Source: Amborella trichopoda (Eukaryota; Streptophyta; Magnoliopsida; Amborellales; Amborellaceae). From it: a DNA stretch of 64,000 nt. Shown here in pieces: positions 47,518 to 58,294 of the stretch; positions within the stretch are counted from its first letter, which is position 1; every line of letters starts with the position of its first letter. The stretch is from assembly GCF_000471905.2 (NCBI RefSeq), contig NW_006497648.1, positions 353,840 to 417,839 on the forward strand, in the 5' to 3' direction. The position numbers were made by a program, and so were the translations under genes. A model generated the notes under the pieces. That model was given only the letters and a program-made list of their open reading frames with translations, did not search any database and was not told where the DNA came from.

Positions 47518-47905
47518 AGAAAAAGTTTATATAAGGTTGCAACATTAAAATGTAGGATCAAAGATACACCTAAAAAATCTATTAGAAAATGTTGTTTTAT
47601 TATTGATAAACCTTCTAATTGATCATCTTGACATGATGTATAACTATAAAAAAATAAAAATAAAAAATTGAGTCTTAGAAATAGTGCATCTTGCTATACA
47701 TTATCTAAACCGTCCATTTTTAAGATTTTCATATGTTTATAGATCTACTTGATTTTAACCATTTTTTAAATTTAAAATTTTTATAATTAGATATGAAAAT
47801 AGATTTGAAATAATCCCTAGCATTTTTACACCAAGATCACATGTTATAATAAATTTGGAGGTGCGCCTTAATTGGATTGTTTAAAGTTGCAGAAACCACA
47901 CCTTT
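47518..47905 (+). mobile_element. MITE family B, nearly complete copy
   Basis: Starts AGAAAAAGTTTATATAAGGT and ends ...TTGTTTAAAGTTGCAGAAAC CACACC. It contains ACCGTCCATTTTTAAGATTT and ATAGATCTACTTGATTTTAA. The ends pair imperfectly as inverted repeats. Confidence 0.78.
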
Positions 47906-48464
47906 TTTTAAATACCACAAGAATTAAGAGATATTTGCAAAACTTCCCAAAAATTATTTGATGCTGGCGTTTTCCTAAAATTATCTTTTGGGGTTTAGGT
48001 AAATTGATACTCGAGTCATGAACACTAGTGTGTGGCCGTTTTATCCTAACCACTCACTATTCCAAGAAGCTGAATTCCAAGATGAACATTAAAATATGGG
48101 AATGTATACGATTAGACCATTTACTTTTCATACAAAGTGGTCATAATTACTTATAACTATCCGATGTGAAGTTTGATAGCTTGGATGTGTCACAAGGTTC
48201 GAAATTTTTTTTTTTTTTTATGTTTGAGCTTGGTCAATAGAATAACCCAATTTCACATTTAATGATCATAATTAATGTCTTACCTTGTATCAAAGTAAAT
48301 GGTCTCATTCTATACTTTTCTTTAAAACATTGGCTTATCTTTGAAAGAATGTTTCTCGATTACTTTTTCCTTTTCTTTATTGCCATGAACCACGAAACCC
48401 CATAATCCGAACTTTTATGATGGGATTTTGGGCTTTTAGCAACTTGCTTTGTAACTTTGGTACA
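47906..48464. other. Unassigned AT-rich sequence
   Basis: No gene or repeat could be supported. Confidence 0.4.
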
Positions 48465-49265
48465 AAGAGATCGCACCAACTAGAGCTCCGAACCAAGGGA
48501 CTGCACCAAGCAGACGCCCGCACGAAGAAACCGCACAAACCACATGACCGCACAAAAAGAGACCGCACCAACCACATGCCCGCACGAAGAGCCCGCACCA
48601 TTACATGCCCGCACGAAGAGCCCGCACCATTACATGCCCGCTCGAAGAGCCCGCGCCATCTACACGCCAGCAAGAAGGGGCCGCATCATCCAGATGCCTG
48701 CACGAATGGACCGCATAAACGACATGCCCGCACTAAGAGACCGCACTAACCACATGCCCGCACGAAGAGCCTGCACCATCTACACGCCCTCACGAAGAGC
48801 CCACACCATCTACACGCCCGCTTGAAGAGGCCGCGCCATCCACATGCCCGCACCAAGAGACCGTACTATCCACATGCCCGCACCAAGAGACCGTACCATC
48901 CACATGCCCGCACGAAGAGCCCGTACCATCTACATTCCCGCACCCGCACCCGCACGAGGAGCCTGTACTAACCTCAGGTCCGCAGGACGGGCCCTGCCCC
49001 GTACGGGGGCCCGCACTATCCACAGATCCGCACCCGCACGAGGTTCTCGTACAACCTCAGGTCCGCACGACGGGGCCCGTACCATCCACAGGCCCACACA
49101 ACGAGCCCGTACCAACCACAGGTCAGCACGAAGAGCCCGCACGAGGAGCTCCCGCCCGCACGATGAGCCCGCATTAACCACATGCCCGCACGAAGGGCCC
49201 GCATGACGTAGCCGAACGACGAGGCCGCCCCGCACCAACCACAAGCCAGCACGAAGAACACGTTG
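48465..49265. repeat. GC-rich 30-bp minisatellite
   Basis: About 25 units of roughly 30 bp, each built on CGCACGAAGAGCCCGCACCA followed by TCCACATGCC. Units in the first half keep 29-30 bp; later ones vary and carry insertions such as CGCACCCGCACCCGCACGAG. Because 30 is a multiple of three, long frames run through on both strands (48417-48749, 48544-48825 and 48844-49206 plus; 48377-48673, 48790-49023 and 48930-49244 minus). These decapeptide repeats are probably a side effect of the repeat and not evidence of a gene. Confidence 0.92.
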
Positions 49266-51091
49266 GAATCATTATGGCCAGCCAAACGACTGCGTCAGCT
49301 CCTTTTGGCGCCATCCAACTGCGAGAGATATTGGAACTGCATATACGGATGGAAGCATTAAAAACGATTATTTTTTAGAAAAGGGTGTGGTTACATTTCG
49401 AATCTGGGTCCATTGCCACCCCTATGCGTGTGAGTCTGCTGGGATTATTCTTGTAATTATGTCATGCTAAATAAAATAGAGACTTCTAAAATTTTTTACA
49501 TAGCATTTTTTGGTAAAATTTGGAGTGCCCTCTCTTCTTATTGGCATGCAGCTAAAAAAAATAAAAGAATATTTATGAGAAAAGAAATTATTAAAAATAC
49601 CTTTCATTTTCAAGAGCATTCTAATAATTTTTCATCACCAGAAATATTTTTTTTAGTACTTTATCATATATGATTTACATAATAAAAACTAAAAAAAAAA
49701 ACACTCTTTAAGTCGTTTGATCAATGCTCAAGAGCCAATTTGCAACATCGTGACTTCAACCATCCCAGCAATTTACTCGAAGCAGATAACTGATAGTATG
49801 GGTCATATGTAAACCTTCCTCTCATGAAAAAGAAGAAGAGAAAATTACACACATATCTGTATAATTTATGTTAGTTATAATTTATAAAAATTATGTTATT
49901 ACATTAATAGGCCTTTTCTTTTCCACAAATATTTAAAATCATCAATTTGCCCATATTTTGGATCTTCAATATCAGAAATTGCACATTATCTTAACATAGT
50001 TATTTTTAAAATTTTTAAATATTCAAAATCTGAAAACCTAAAGTAAAATTTTGGTTTTACCTTTTTTGGATTTTAAAATATTGGAGTTTCATCTATTTAT
50101 TAATTATTATTTTTAGTATGTAATTACAAATTTAGTCTCACTTTAGTTTATTAATTGGCCCTTTTTTTTATTTGATCTTTTAAAATTATGATCATAAAAT
50201 AGAGTCATTACTATTATATTTTAAATATTTAATATTTGAGATGTAATATAAATCGACATATTCTAAAACATATATTTAAAATATGTGCTAATCAAATATG
50301 GACTTCCCTCTGCAGGGATTGGGACGTTATTCACAGGTGAGGGGGAAATGGTCGAGCGCGTGGCCCGGGTCATGCGTATGAGAGTGGTGGTTATTTCCAC
50401 CTCTAAAGGTGTATAAAGGGGTAACCTCTCCATACCCCTTTTATAATTATTTTACTCTAAGTTTGAAAGAAATTTCTCCTGAAATTTGAGAAGATTTGAT
50501 GTTCTCATACTTTCCATAGGCTTTCTTGAGCATGGTACTCAATCAGGCCCTCTTCGAGTTCAGTTCTCAGAGATACGATATTGAGCAACAGGTTCAAGAA
50601 ATCTGTGGAAAAACATGGAAACAATCATGATGCCGCATTGCATATTTGAAAGTTAAGCAATTTTATCGGAATGTCGGCCACAGGGAATTTTCCAGATGAT
50701 GATAGGTAGGTATATTTCACTGGCACACTGCTGCCAGATTGGTTTTGATGTTCAAATGAAATGGTTGTGGGTGTGTGCCTGTGTATTTGTGTGTGTTTTC
50801 ATCTATACGAGAAGAGGGCCACTGCAATGGGTTAGCGAGGGACACTAGTCTTCCACTAAGTTTGATTTTTCATTTATCTCAAATATGAAATGGAGAATGC
50901 TACCTATTTCTATTCGTTTTGTAGTAGACACATTTCTTTTTTGAGGACTAGATGTGAGCGCCCAAGGGCCTGCATCACTTGACATTTGATCAGGGTGAGT
51001 TAGTTTAATTTCTTTTGATTGTGAATATCCGATGAAATTAATGTTTAAGAAACTGGATTGGATGGGTAAACCAGCTAATATGATGGTTTAA
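49266..51091. other. Intergenic sequence including a second family D copy
   Basis: 49445-49780 matches the dispersed repeat at 33490-34075 (TTATGTCATGCTAAATAAA, AACACTCTTTAAGTCGTTTG, CAACATCGTGACTTCAACCA), without the foldback MITE. The rest is unassigned. A GC-richer patch at 50325-50400 precedes TAAAGGGGTAACCTCTCCAT, without a recognisable gene. Confidence 0.5.
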
Positions 51092-51385
51092 AAAATTCTT
51101 TTCGTCCGTAATATGATATTTAAAGCTATGAAAATAATGCAGATTGAGTAGATCTTAACATTTGAAAATTTTGAAGATGGACAGTTTAGATAATGCACTT
51201 TAAGATGTGCTATTCTCAAGAAATGAAATCAATTATGTTTTTAATATTCATTCATGCATCTCGAGGTTAAGAAGATTAATTAGAAGATTTTACAGTATCA
51301 GATCAAATCTATTTTGGTGGATTTTTAAAGTGCGCCAACTTTTACACTAGGTTAGCACCCTATATAAACATTTTCCTTTCTAAAA
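51092..51385 (-). mobile_element. MITE family B copy, inverted
   Basis: In reverse orientation it carries the family phrases GAGTAGATCTTAACATTTGA and TGCATCTCGAGGTTAAG and ends CACCCTATATAAACATTTTC. The outer left part is shortened. Confidence 0.7.
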
Positions 51386-51819
51386 TGCAATTCAAAATCT
51401 TCTACAATTTAGGGTCGAAGGTTTGGATGTCCAACTTTTTCTTTACATTCAGGGTTACAACTTGAACAAAATGAACGTTATTTCCGTTTTTGAACTTTCA
51501 CAAGGAACATTACTCCCATCATGTAGATGCGACCACGGGAGAATCAAATCAAATTATTTCGGTGTTTTCGTGGTCTTGGAATTCTTTGCCAACGACACAT
51601 CTCTTACAAGAAAAGCTTTTTAGCTAAAAGTTCAATTTAATTATGGAAAATGGTTTGATAGGGTTGCAACCCTATCAAAATAAATAAAACCTTATCTCTA
51701 ACCCACCAATTGAAATTTAAGTGGATAAACCATTGCATTGATCATCTCAACTTGAACATTATCGTTGTAAGAGTGAAATGAGGCTTGTGAAAATATATGT
51801 GCTACCATTATGTATATAC

Positions 51820-53269
51820 TTTTAAACAAAATTTGTTTCAAATGAAAACTCCATGAGGGTAGAGAGAAAATACAATTTTATTAAACATAGTTCATCTTGG
51901 AATTCTGTAATATGATTTATTTTATGATGTGTATGTCACCTTATTTATTTCTATGAAGAAAGATATTATTTGAGATTCACACCATGATGTTATGATTTGG
52001 TTTTGCGACCCCTTGGCTCATTGGCCAGACTTTGGTGACCCGCTAATGAGTCTTTGTTTGGACTGTGGGTCATGAGAAACACTAGGTCGGTTTGATAAAG
52101 CAAGTGTGGTCTGTAGTTCACAGTTGAAGGTGGAGTGCCCCATGATTGTTGATTTAATTCCTAAACCATATGGATCAATTTCCCATCAAATTAATTTAAT
52201 TGTATTTTGTTTATGAATAAAATTATTTTAGAATTATTATTTGACTTTTTATGAACCCCTGGATATTTTATTTATAATTTTTGGTTTTATAAAATTAAAG
52301 ATATTAATTTTACAATTGTTTAAATATTCAAATAGTATTCTAAAATCCATTTATTAATTTTAAATATATATAAGAATATCATGGAGGCTCATTGTGCACG
52401 TGGACCCACCATATTTCTAGAAGGTGGGCCCCATGAGTGCCTCTCTTGGGTGGCATAACCGACCCTTTATTATCTTTCCTATGTTTTAGTGATATGGCAT
52501 GGGGCCATTTCGTTGGAAGGTATTGACTAAATATTGATTTGATATATCTTTGAAAAATTTTGTGGATAGATTGGGTAGACTTGTGCTATTTTATGGTATG
52601 TACAATTTATTGATTAGAATAATTTTTTTTAATTTCTATTGATGGGAAAATGGTCTAGAAAAAAAAGGATAAGGGTTCATGCACCTTCGATAATGTTGAT
52701 GACCCATCTATAGAATGGATGGTTCAAATCTTTCACCTCACAAGTCACCCAAGATCAATGATTCATATTCAATCTTACAAGAAGAGACAAGCCAATGAAA
52801 ACCCTAAGAACCCTAATCTTGTTTAAAACCTATAAAAAAAGATTGTCTCCACCCTCTCAAACTATGTTGCTAAGGGAATTCACCTAGGGTTTGAGTTTGT
52901 GATCAAAGGGGTTCATGTTCTATTGGTGTAGCTTGGCCTAAACTTTCTTTCCCAGTTGAGATTGAAGATTGATCATTGATCTCGCATTATCGGATGGTGG
53001 TGACTCGGTGTGGGGTGTAACAAGCCCTGTTGAGGTAATCTCCGGCAATCTTCACTTTTATTACTTGCAACCTTATCTTTCTATTATCAAGCATAGTACA
53101 TAGTTATTTCAATGACATCAAGTTTAAGATCTTAGTTTGATTGTTATATTGATTTTATTTGAAAGCATGTGTTATTGTAATAAGACCACTTATAAGTGAT
53201 CTTTTACCAAATAAATAAATAAAAATTATATGATTCCTCGATAAAAGATCACATAGATCTTTCTTTCAA
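51820..53269 (+). mobile_element. Deleted relative of the 1.9-kb-LTR copia element
   Basis: 51820-51997 matches the reverse complement of the interior repeat zone at about 40930-41110 (AAACTCCATGAGGGTAGAGA, CTTGGAATTCTG). At about 51998 it joins directly to LTR sequence corresponding to 37575 down to 36103 (TTGGCTCATTGGCCAGAC through CGATAAAAGATCACATAG), ending ...CTTTCTTTCA at 53269. Coding region and the start of the LTR are missing. This is an internal deletion of a plus-strand copy. Confidence 0.8.
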
Positions 53270-53477
53270 CGAAAAGTCTTTTAATTTTTTTTATCTAGAA
53301 CCCTAAGCAATTATCAAGACAATGGACATAGAACCATTGCAATAAATGACAAACTTCTGTTTGCAACAACGGATGGTAAAGATGAACCGTTTTCCTACTA
53401 AGTGAGAACTGAACTGAAAAAAGACCTAACCATACATTGGTAGGTAGCAAGGGATAAATTTGTTTATCTGTGCAGTT

Positions 53478-53868
53478 TGTATAAGGTATCAACCTTAAAC
53501 AATCCAAGTAACGTGTACCTCCAAAGCACATCGAAAGATGTAAATTTGGTGTCTGAAGGTCTAATAATGATAAAAAATACTATTTTATATCTAATTATGA
53601 AATTTAAAATTAAAAAAATAGTGCAGATGGAGTAGATCTATAAACATATGAAAATTATGGATTGTCTATATAATGTACCACATGGTGCACCTTTGGGAGT
53701 TTATTTATTTATTTGTTTATTCCCAAATCCGTATATCTCGTGGTCGAGATGATCAATTAGAAAGTTTTCTTAGTATCAGAACAACTTTTTTTGATGGATT
53801 TTTTAGGTGTACCTTTTTTTTAAAAGTATGAGATTGCAACTTTATATAAATTTTATCCGTAGTAACAA
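53478..53868 (-). mobile_element. MITE family B copy, inverted, both ends present
   Basis: Starts GTTTGTATAAGGTATCAACC and ends GATTGCAACTTTATATAAAT, with the interior GTGCAGATGGAGTAGATCTA and TCTCGTGGTCGAGATGATCA in reverse order to copy 1. Confidence 0.75.
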
Positions 53869-54034
53869 ATAGTAAGACGACATTCTTTTATAAGATAAAT
53901 GTATCTCCAAATGCATGTAACAAATTGGTGCTAGTGGTTTCTTATTATCCAAGTTAAAACAAGTACCCCAAAAGAGAGAGAGAGAGAGAGCGTCCTTTCA
54001 ATACACCTTTCCAAAGAGAGACACATCTATCTAT

Positions 54035-54520
54035 AAAGGAAAAGCTTATATAAGGGTGGAGCCCTAAACAATTAAATTAAATAAAGGAAAAGCTTATATA
54101 AGGGTGGAGTCCTAAACAATTAAATTTAATAAAGGAAAAGCTTATATAAGGGTGGATCCCTAAACAATTAAATTAAGGTGTAATTCAAAAATTCACTAGA
54201 AAAGGTTGTTTCGATGCTGAGATACCCACAATTTCATTAGCTCAACCTTAAGATGTGGGGACACGAGAAAAAATATATTCCAAATATTGGAAATAGTGCA
54301 TTTTGTAACTAGACCGTTAATTTTCAAGATTTTCAAATATTCATAGATTTGTTTAATCTTATATTATTTTTAGATTTTTAAATTTTATAATTAACAATGA
54401 AAATAAAATTTTAAGCCATCATAAAGATTTTTAATACTGAAACAATATACTTCAACACTATTTGAAGGTGTGCCTCTCTTTAATTGTTTAGGGCCTCAGG
54501 CTTATACAAACCACACTCAT
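54035..54520 (+). mobile_element. MITE family B copy with triplicated left end
   Basis: The left terminal segment AAAGGAAAAGCTTATATAAG with CCTAAACAATTAAAT is repeated three times at an exact 48-bp period (starts 54035, 54083, 54131). The body follows (GAAAAGGTTGTTTCGATGCT) and the right end TTTAATTGTTTAGGGCCTCA then GGCTTATACAAACCAC is the inverted counterpart. Confidence 0.85.
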
Positions 54521-55676
54521 ATATGAAATCAAATGTGAAAAAAGTTGCGAAGGGCAAATTTTTTTTTCGTAAAATGTTAATAGTGAAAATGGAGGGGGCC
54601 GCCCTCTAACCACCAATGCCCCAAAGCCCATTCCCTTGGGAAGGGCAACATTATGTAAAGACTGACAAACAAATACTTTTGAGAGAGAGAGAGAGAGCGA
54701 GCCCATTTTCAAAGAGAAAATTTGATAGCACTATCAAAGCCCATAAGAACACATTCAATTCCTCGGAATACATAAATTACCCCAAATGTTACCATTATTG
54801 TTTACACCATGCTCTACACAATTTCACTACTACTCAACCCGAGGCAAATATCCTTACTCTATACCATAACTACAAATCAAATATTTCAAATTTTCTTTAC
54901 AGTTTACACAACCCCATCTTATTTCCTAGTAAATGCTAACACCAAAAAAGACATACTTCCTAACAAATGTGACAACTCTAACTAGATGACTTTGAAAAAG
55001 CCTGAACTCTAACCAGATGACTTTGATACAAAACGTTATCCGATAATTATTATTCATCTAAAAGGACCCCGAATATTCTTCCTTTTTTCTTGAATATTAA
55101 CCATGACTCCTAATCACAATGAGACTTGGCAATGCTATTTTCTAACCACCTAGTGGACTGGGCTGGACTGCCTGGCTCATGACTAGGCAACCCTACGAGA
55201 GAATATGGGGTTAAAATTCTGCCCCAGTGTACATAGAACCTGTAGTCTACGGGTTTCCAGGTAATATGGGATGTATATTACATGGTAGATCTTCTAGAAC
55301 ATAAGCCATTATCTGGCATATTAGTATTGGATGCCTCTGATTAAAGTTTTGAAGAATTGTCTGCATTTACCTTTTAAAAGTAGTTACCCGGTGTTTTAAA
55401 ATCTGCTTATTGACCGAATGATGAAGATTTTTTTCCTTTTTCATTGGAAGCAATTTTGATTTGCTTATAACTGAGACATTTATGGTATTGCTGATTTATG
55501 GAGTTCAATGTTTAGTCCTGAAATTCCTTGTAGTTTTTTATGCTTGCGTACAAGCAATTGTTTGCTTTCATACTTCAAATATATTCCAAGTTCATGTGTC
55601 GTTCGACTGTAATTGGCATAATGCTAGTCAATAATGCGATAAGAAATAAAGGTTAAGAAAAGAAAGACCAAATGAT
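54521..55676. other. Unassigned intergenic sequence
   Basis: A short GA microsatellite lies near 54679-54698 and a second just left of this MITE cluster near 53975-53990. No gene was recognised; the 107-codon frame at 54616-54939 has no recognisable domain. Confidence 0.4.
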
Positions 55677-56058
55677 TGTTGGTACGTTTGTATGGCCATG
55701 AGGTGTTTTTAAATATGATATTTTTCTTTCTCTTATAATTTGATGCTTATCACTAAAAAGAGAGGCTTTTTTAGAAAGAGAAAGTCCTGTTATCTAATGG
55801 ATAGAAAATAACCACCACGTTTCAGAATTATAGGGTAATGTTTCTCAAAGTTTTAAAGAGAAGCCGAACGTTGGAAAAGGGCCACTTCTATCCTCTATAA
55901 CTAGTTCTTTCATGGCCATGGAGAGGCAGACACAACACAAATAGTTCACATAAATAGTTCTCATTGGTATGAAAAACCCTTCACTCTGTGATCCTCAGTT
56001 TCACTATACTGCCAGTAATCTTGGGAGAGCCTTCCATCACTTCCCTCTTCAACCAATA
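55677..56058 (+). repeat. 5' LTR of copia element
   Basis: Matches 61602-61942 throughout, for example TTATCACTAAAAAGAGAGGC and GAAAATAACCACCAC. The extra length comes from a CATAAATAGTTC-type segment around 55935-55965. Confidence 0.9.
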
Positions 56059-57397
56059 TTGGTATCAGAGCAAAGTTAGTACAAGTGTGGTGGGCTCATA
56101 ACGCACAGGTCCTAGGATCGAAATCGATTATTTGGTCTCATGTGAGTTTGTATTTTATTTATTTATTGTCAAGCTCCTTTATTTGACAAAACATTAAAAA
56201 AAAATTGTTATGTGGCTTGCTATAACCCCACCTTTTTTTTTTCCTGCAATTTATTTTGCATCGAAATGCCATCCTCTTAAATTTACACTATCGAAGCCAA
56301 AAAATAAAAAAAAAGTTGTCTCTATTAAGCATACCTCCTATTTCGTTTAAATTCTATTTCCTTTTGCTCTCTGTAAACATCTTTTCTCGTTCCAGGGCAT
56401 ACCAATTCACTTGCAACTTCTTTAAAACACTTTTCCCATTATTTTTTTTTGTCTCTCCATTTACGTGTTTTATAAAAGGTGCGAGCAATTTTTTTTTCTT
56501 CTTTTGTATTCTTAATTGTGCGCCCCTCTTGTAGGTCCAATAGTGCTTTTGCAACTGAATCCATAGACATCTTGAAATTGTGTACTATAGCTGAAATTTG
56601 TTTGAGAGAGAGAGACAAAGATATAACTGTCGCTGAAAATCAGTGTAAAAAAAAAAAAATGTTAACTAGCAAGTAGATCAAGTGCTTTTGCAATAGAAAC
56701 CAAGGACCTCTTGAACTTTTAGTACTGCTTTAATTTTAGATACAAAGATAGGGCTATTGTTGGAATTTTAGAGAGTCAAAACTCTTGATATTTTTATAGA
56801 GAGACACATAATTGTTGCTGAAATTTTAGAGAAAGAGACAAAGAGACGTATAACTGCAGCCAATAACTTTTTATTTAATTTTGCTACTACATTTTTTTTT
56901 AAATGCTTGGAATATAATTTAGAGATACTTCTACATATTCTATTTGCATAATAATTCGTTACCTTAAATGATTATCCTGTGCTTTGGTCTCTTTTTGCAT
57001 AATAATTATCATTCCATTCCATAATTATCTTATGCTTTCGTCTCTTTAAGTTAGAAAATTTCATGATCTTGATTTTGTGAATTCATTTTTTTTGTGATTA
57101 TGTAGTGCCATATTTTTGTTGAAAAATATCAAATATCATTGTAGACTCTCTCTCTTGTACTAAGACATATTCACATATTTATGAAAATTATTCTTATGCA
57201 AGATTTGACATAAAGTAGTTGTTGCCTTTATTGATTTTTTGTTGTATCACAATAGTGCGAACATAAACTGCTCAAGAAAATATTTCCTTGAGGTTGCAGC
57301 TTACTGAGAGTCAGCAAACCTATTGATTTAGCTAGCAAACAACCATTTATTAAACATAATTAAATTTGAACTTTTAGGTATTAACTAAAAATTTAAA

Positions 57398-58294
57398 ATG
57401 ACATCTAAGCTAGTTTTGTCAGAACTATCCAAACTTGAAAAACTCATTGGGACTAATTTTTCTATGTGGAAAAGAAAAATTGGCTATATTCTTTTCCAAG
57501 ATAAGGTAGATTATGTCATAGAAATAAAGCCACCGATTTTAAAGCCTAATGCCAATGGTCAAGCCAGAAGGCGACTTGAGAAATGGTTAGAAGATGACAA
57601 AGTAGCTAGGACTACTATGTTGAGTTCTATGGAATATGATTTAATTGGAGTCTTTAATGATCACACCACAGCTAAAAGTATGATGGGTGCCCTATCTGAA
57701 AAGCATGAGACCACTTTTAAGACCCATGTACAATTGTTGTTAGAAAAATACAATTTTTGTAAAATGAAAGAAACAGACTCAATGACCGAGCATGTCAATA
57801 AAATGACAGTGCTCGCAAAGGATATTGCCGCAGCTGGGAATCCAATCCCCGACTGCGTGCAAGTGTCCATTGTCCTTAATAGTCTCACTCCATCTTGGGA
57901 GTCCGTTGTAATTGCATTGAACCATTCTGCACAAGGGACAACCATGTTAAATCATATCAGTATTGAAGCAGAAAGAAGAATGAAGAAGAAGTCAAATGAG
58001 CTCCACTTTGCCCAAAATTCATCTTCTCAGATCCCTAAGAAACCTTTCAATAATCAGAAAAATAATAGGTATAAGGGAAATGAGAGATATTTTAAAAATC
58101 AAAAGAATAAGGTTGAGAAGACCTGTTTTTATTATAAGGAAATTGCGTACATCGAGTTTAATTGTCCAAAGTTGAAAAATAAAAAAAGGAACCAGAATAA
58201 TAACCTCGTTCGAAATAATCAAAATAAAAAAAAGGATTTGATCTGCATAGTCCTAGAATCAATAGTTACAGACCATGACCTGAGAAATTGGTAG
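57398..58294 (+). pseudogene. Copia gag region (UBN2-type), open but with defective zinc knuckle
   Basis: A 298-codon frame from ATG 57398. It encodes a typical copia Gag: GTNFSMWKRKIGYILFQDK near residue 20, LSEKHETTFKTHVQLLLEKY near 105, and IPDCVQVSIVLNSLTPSWES near 150. The basic C-terminal part holds a CCHC-like motif CFYYKEIAYIEFNC in which the second Cys and the His are Tyr, so it should not bind zinc. Gag normally forms the particle that houses reverse transcription in the cytoplasm. A 1.3-kb leader separates it from the primer site. Confidence 0.85.

Noticed and set aside
48417-49244. Long Arg/Pro/His-rich frames on the plus strand and Gly/Cys/Trp-rich frames on the minus strand
   Set aside because: They follow from a 30-bp repeat without stops; no domain, promoter or splice context supports a gene.
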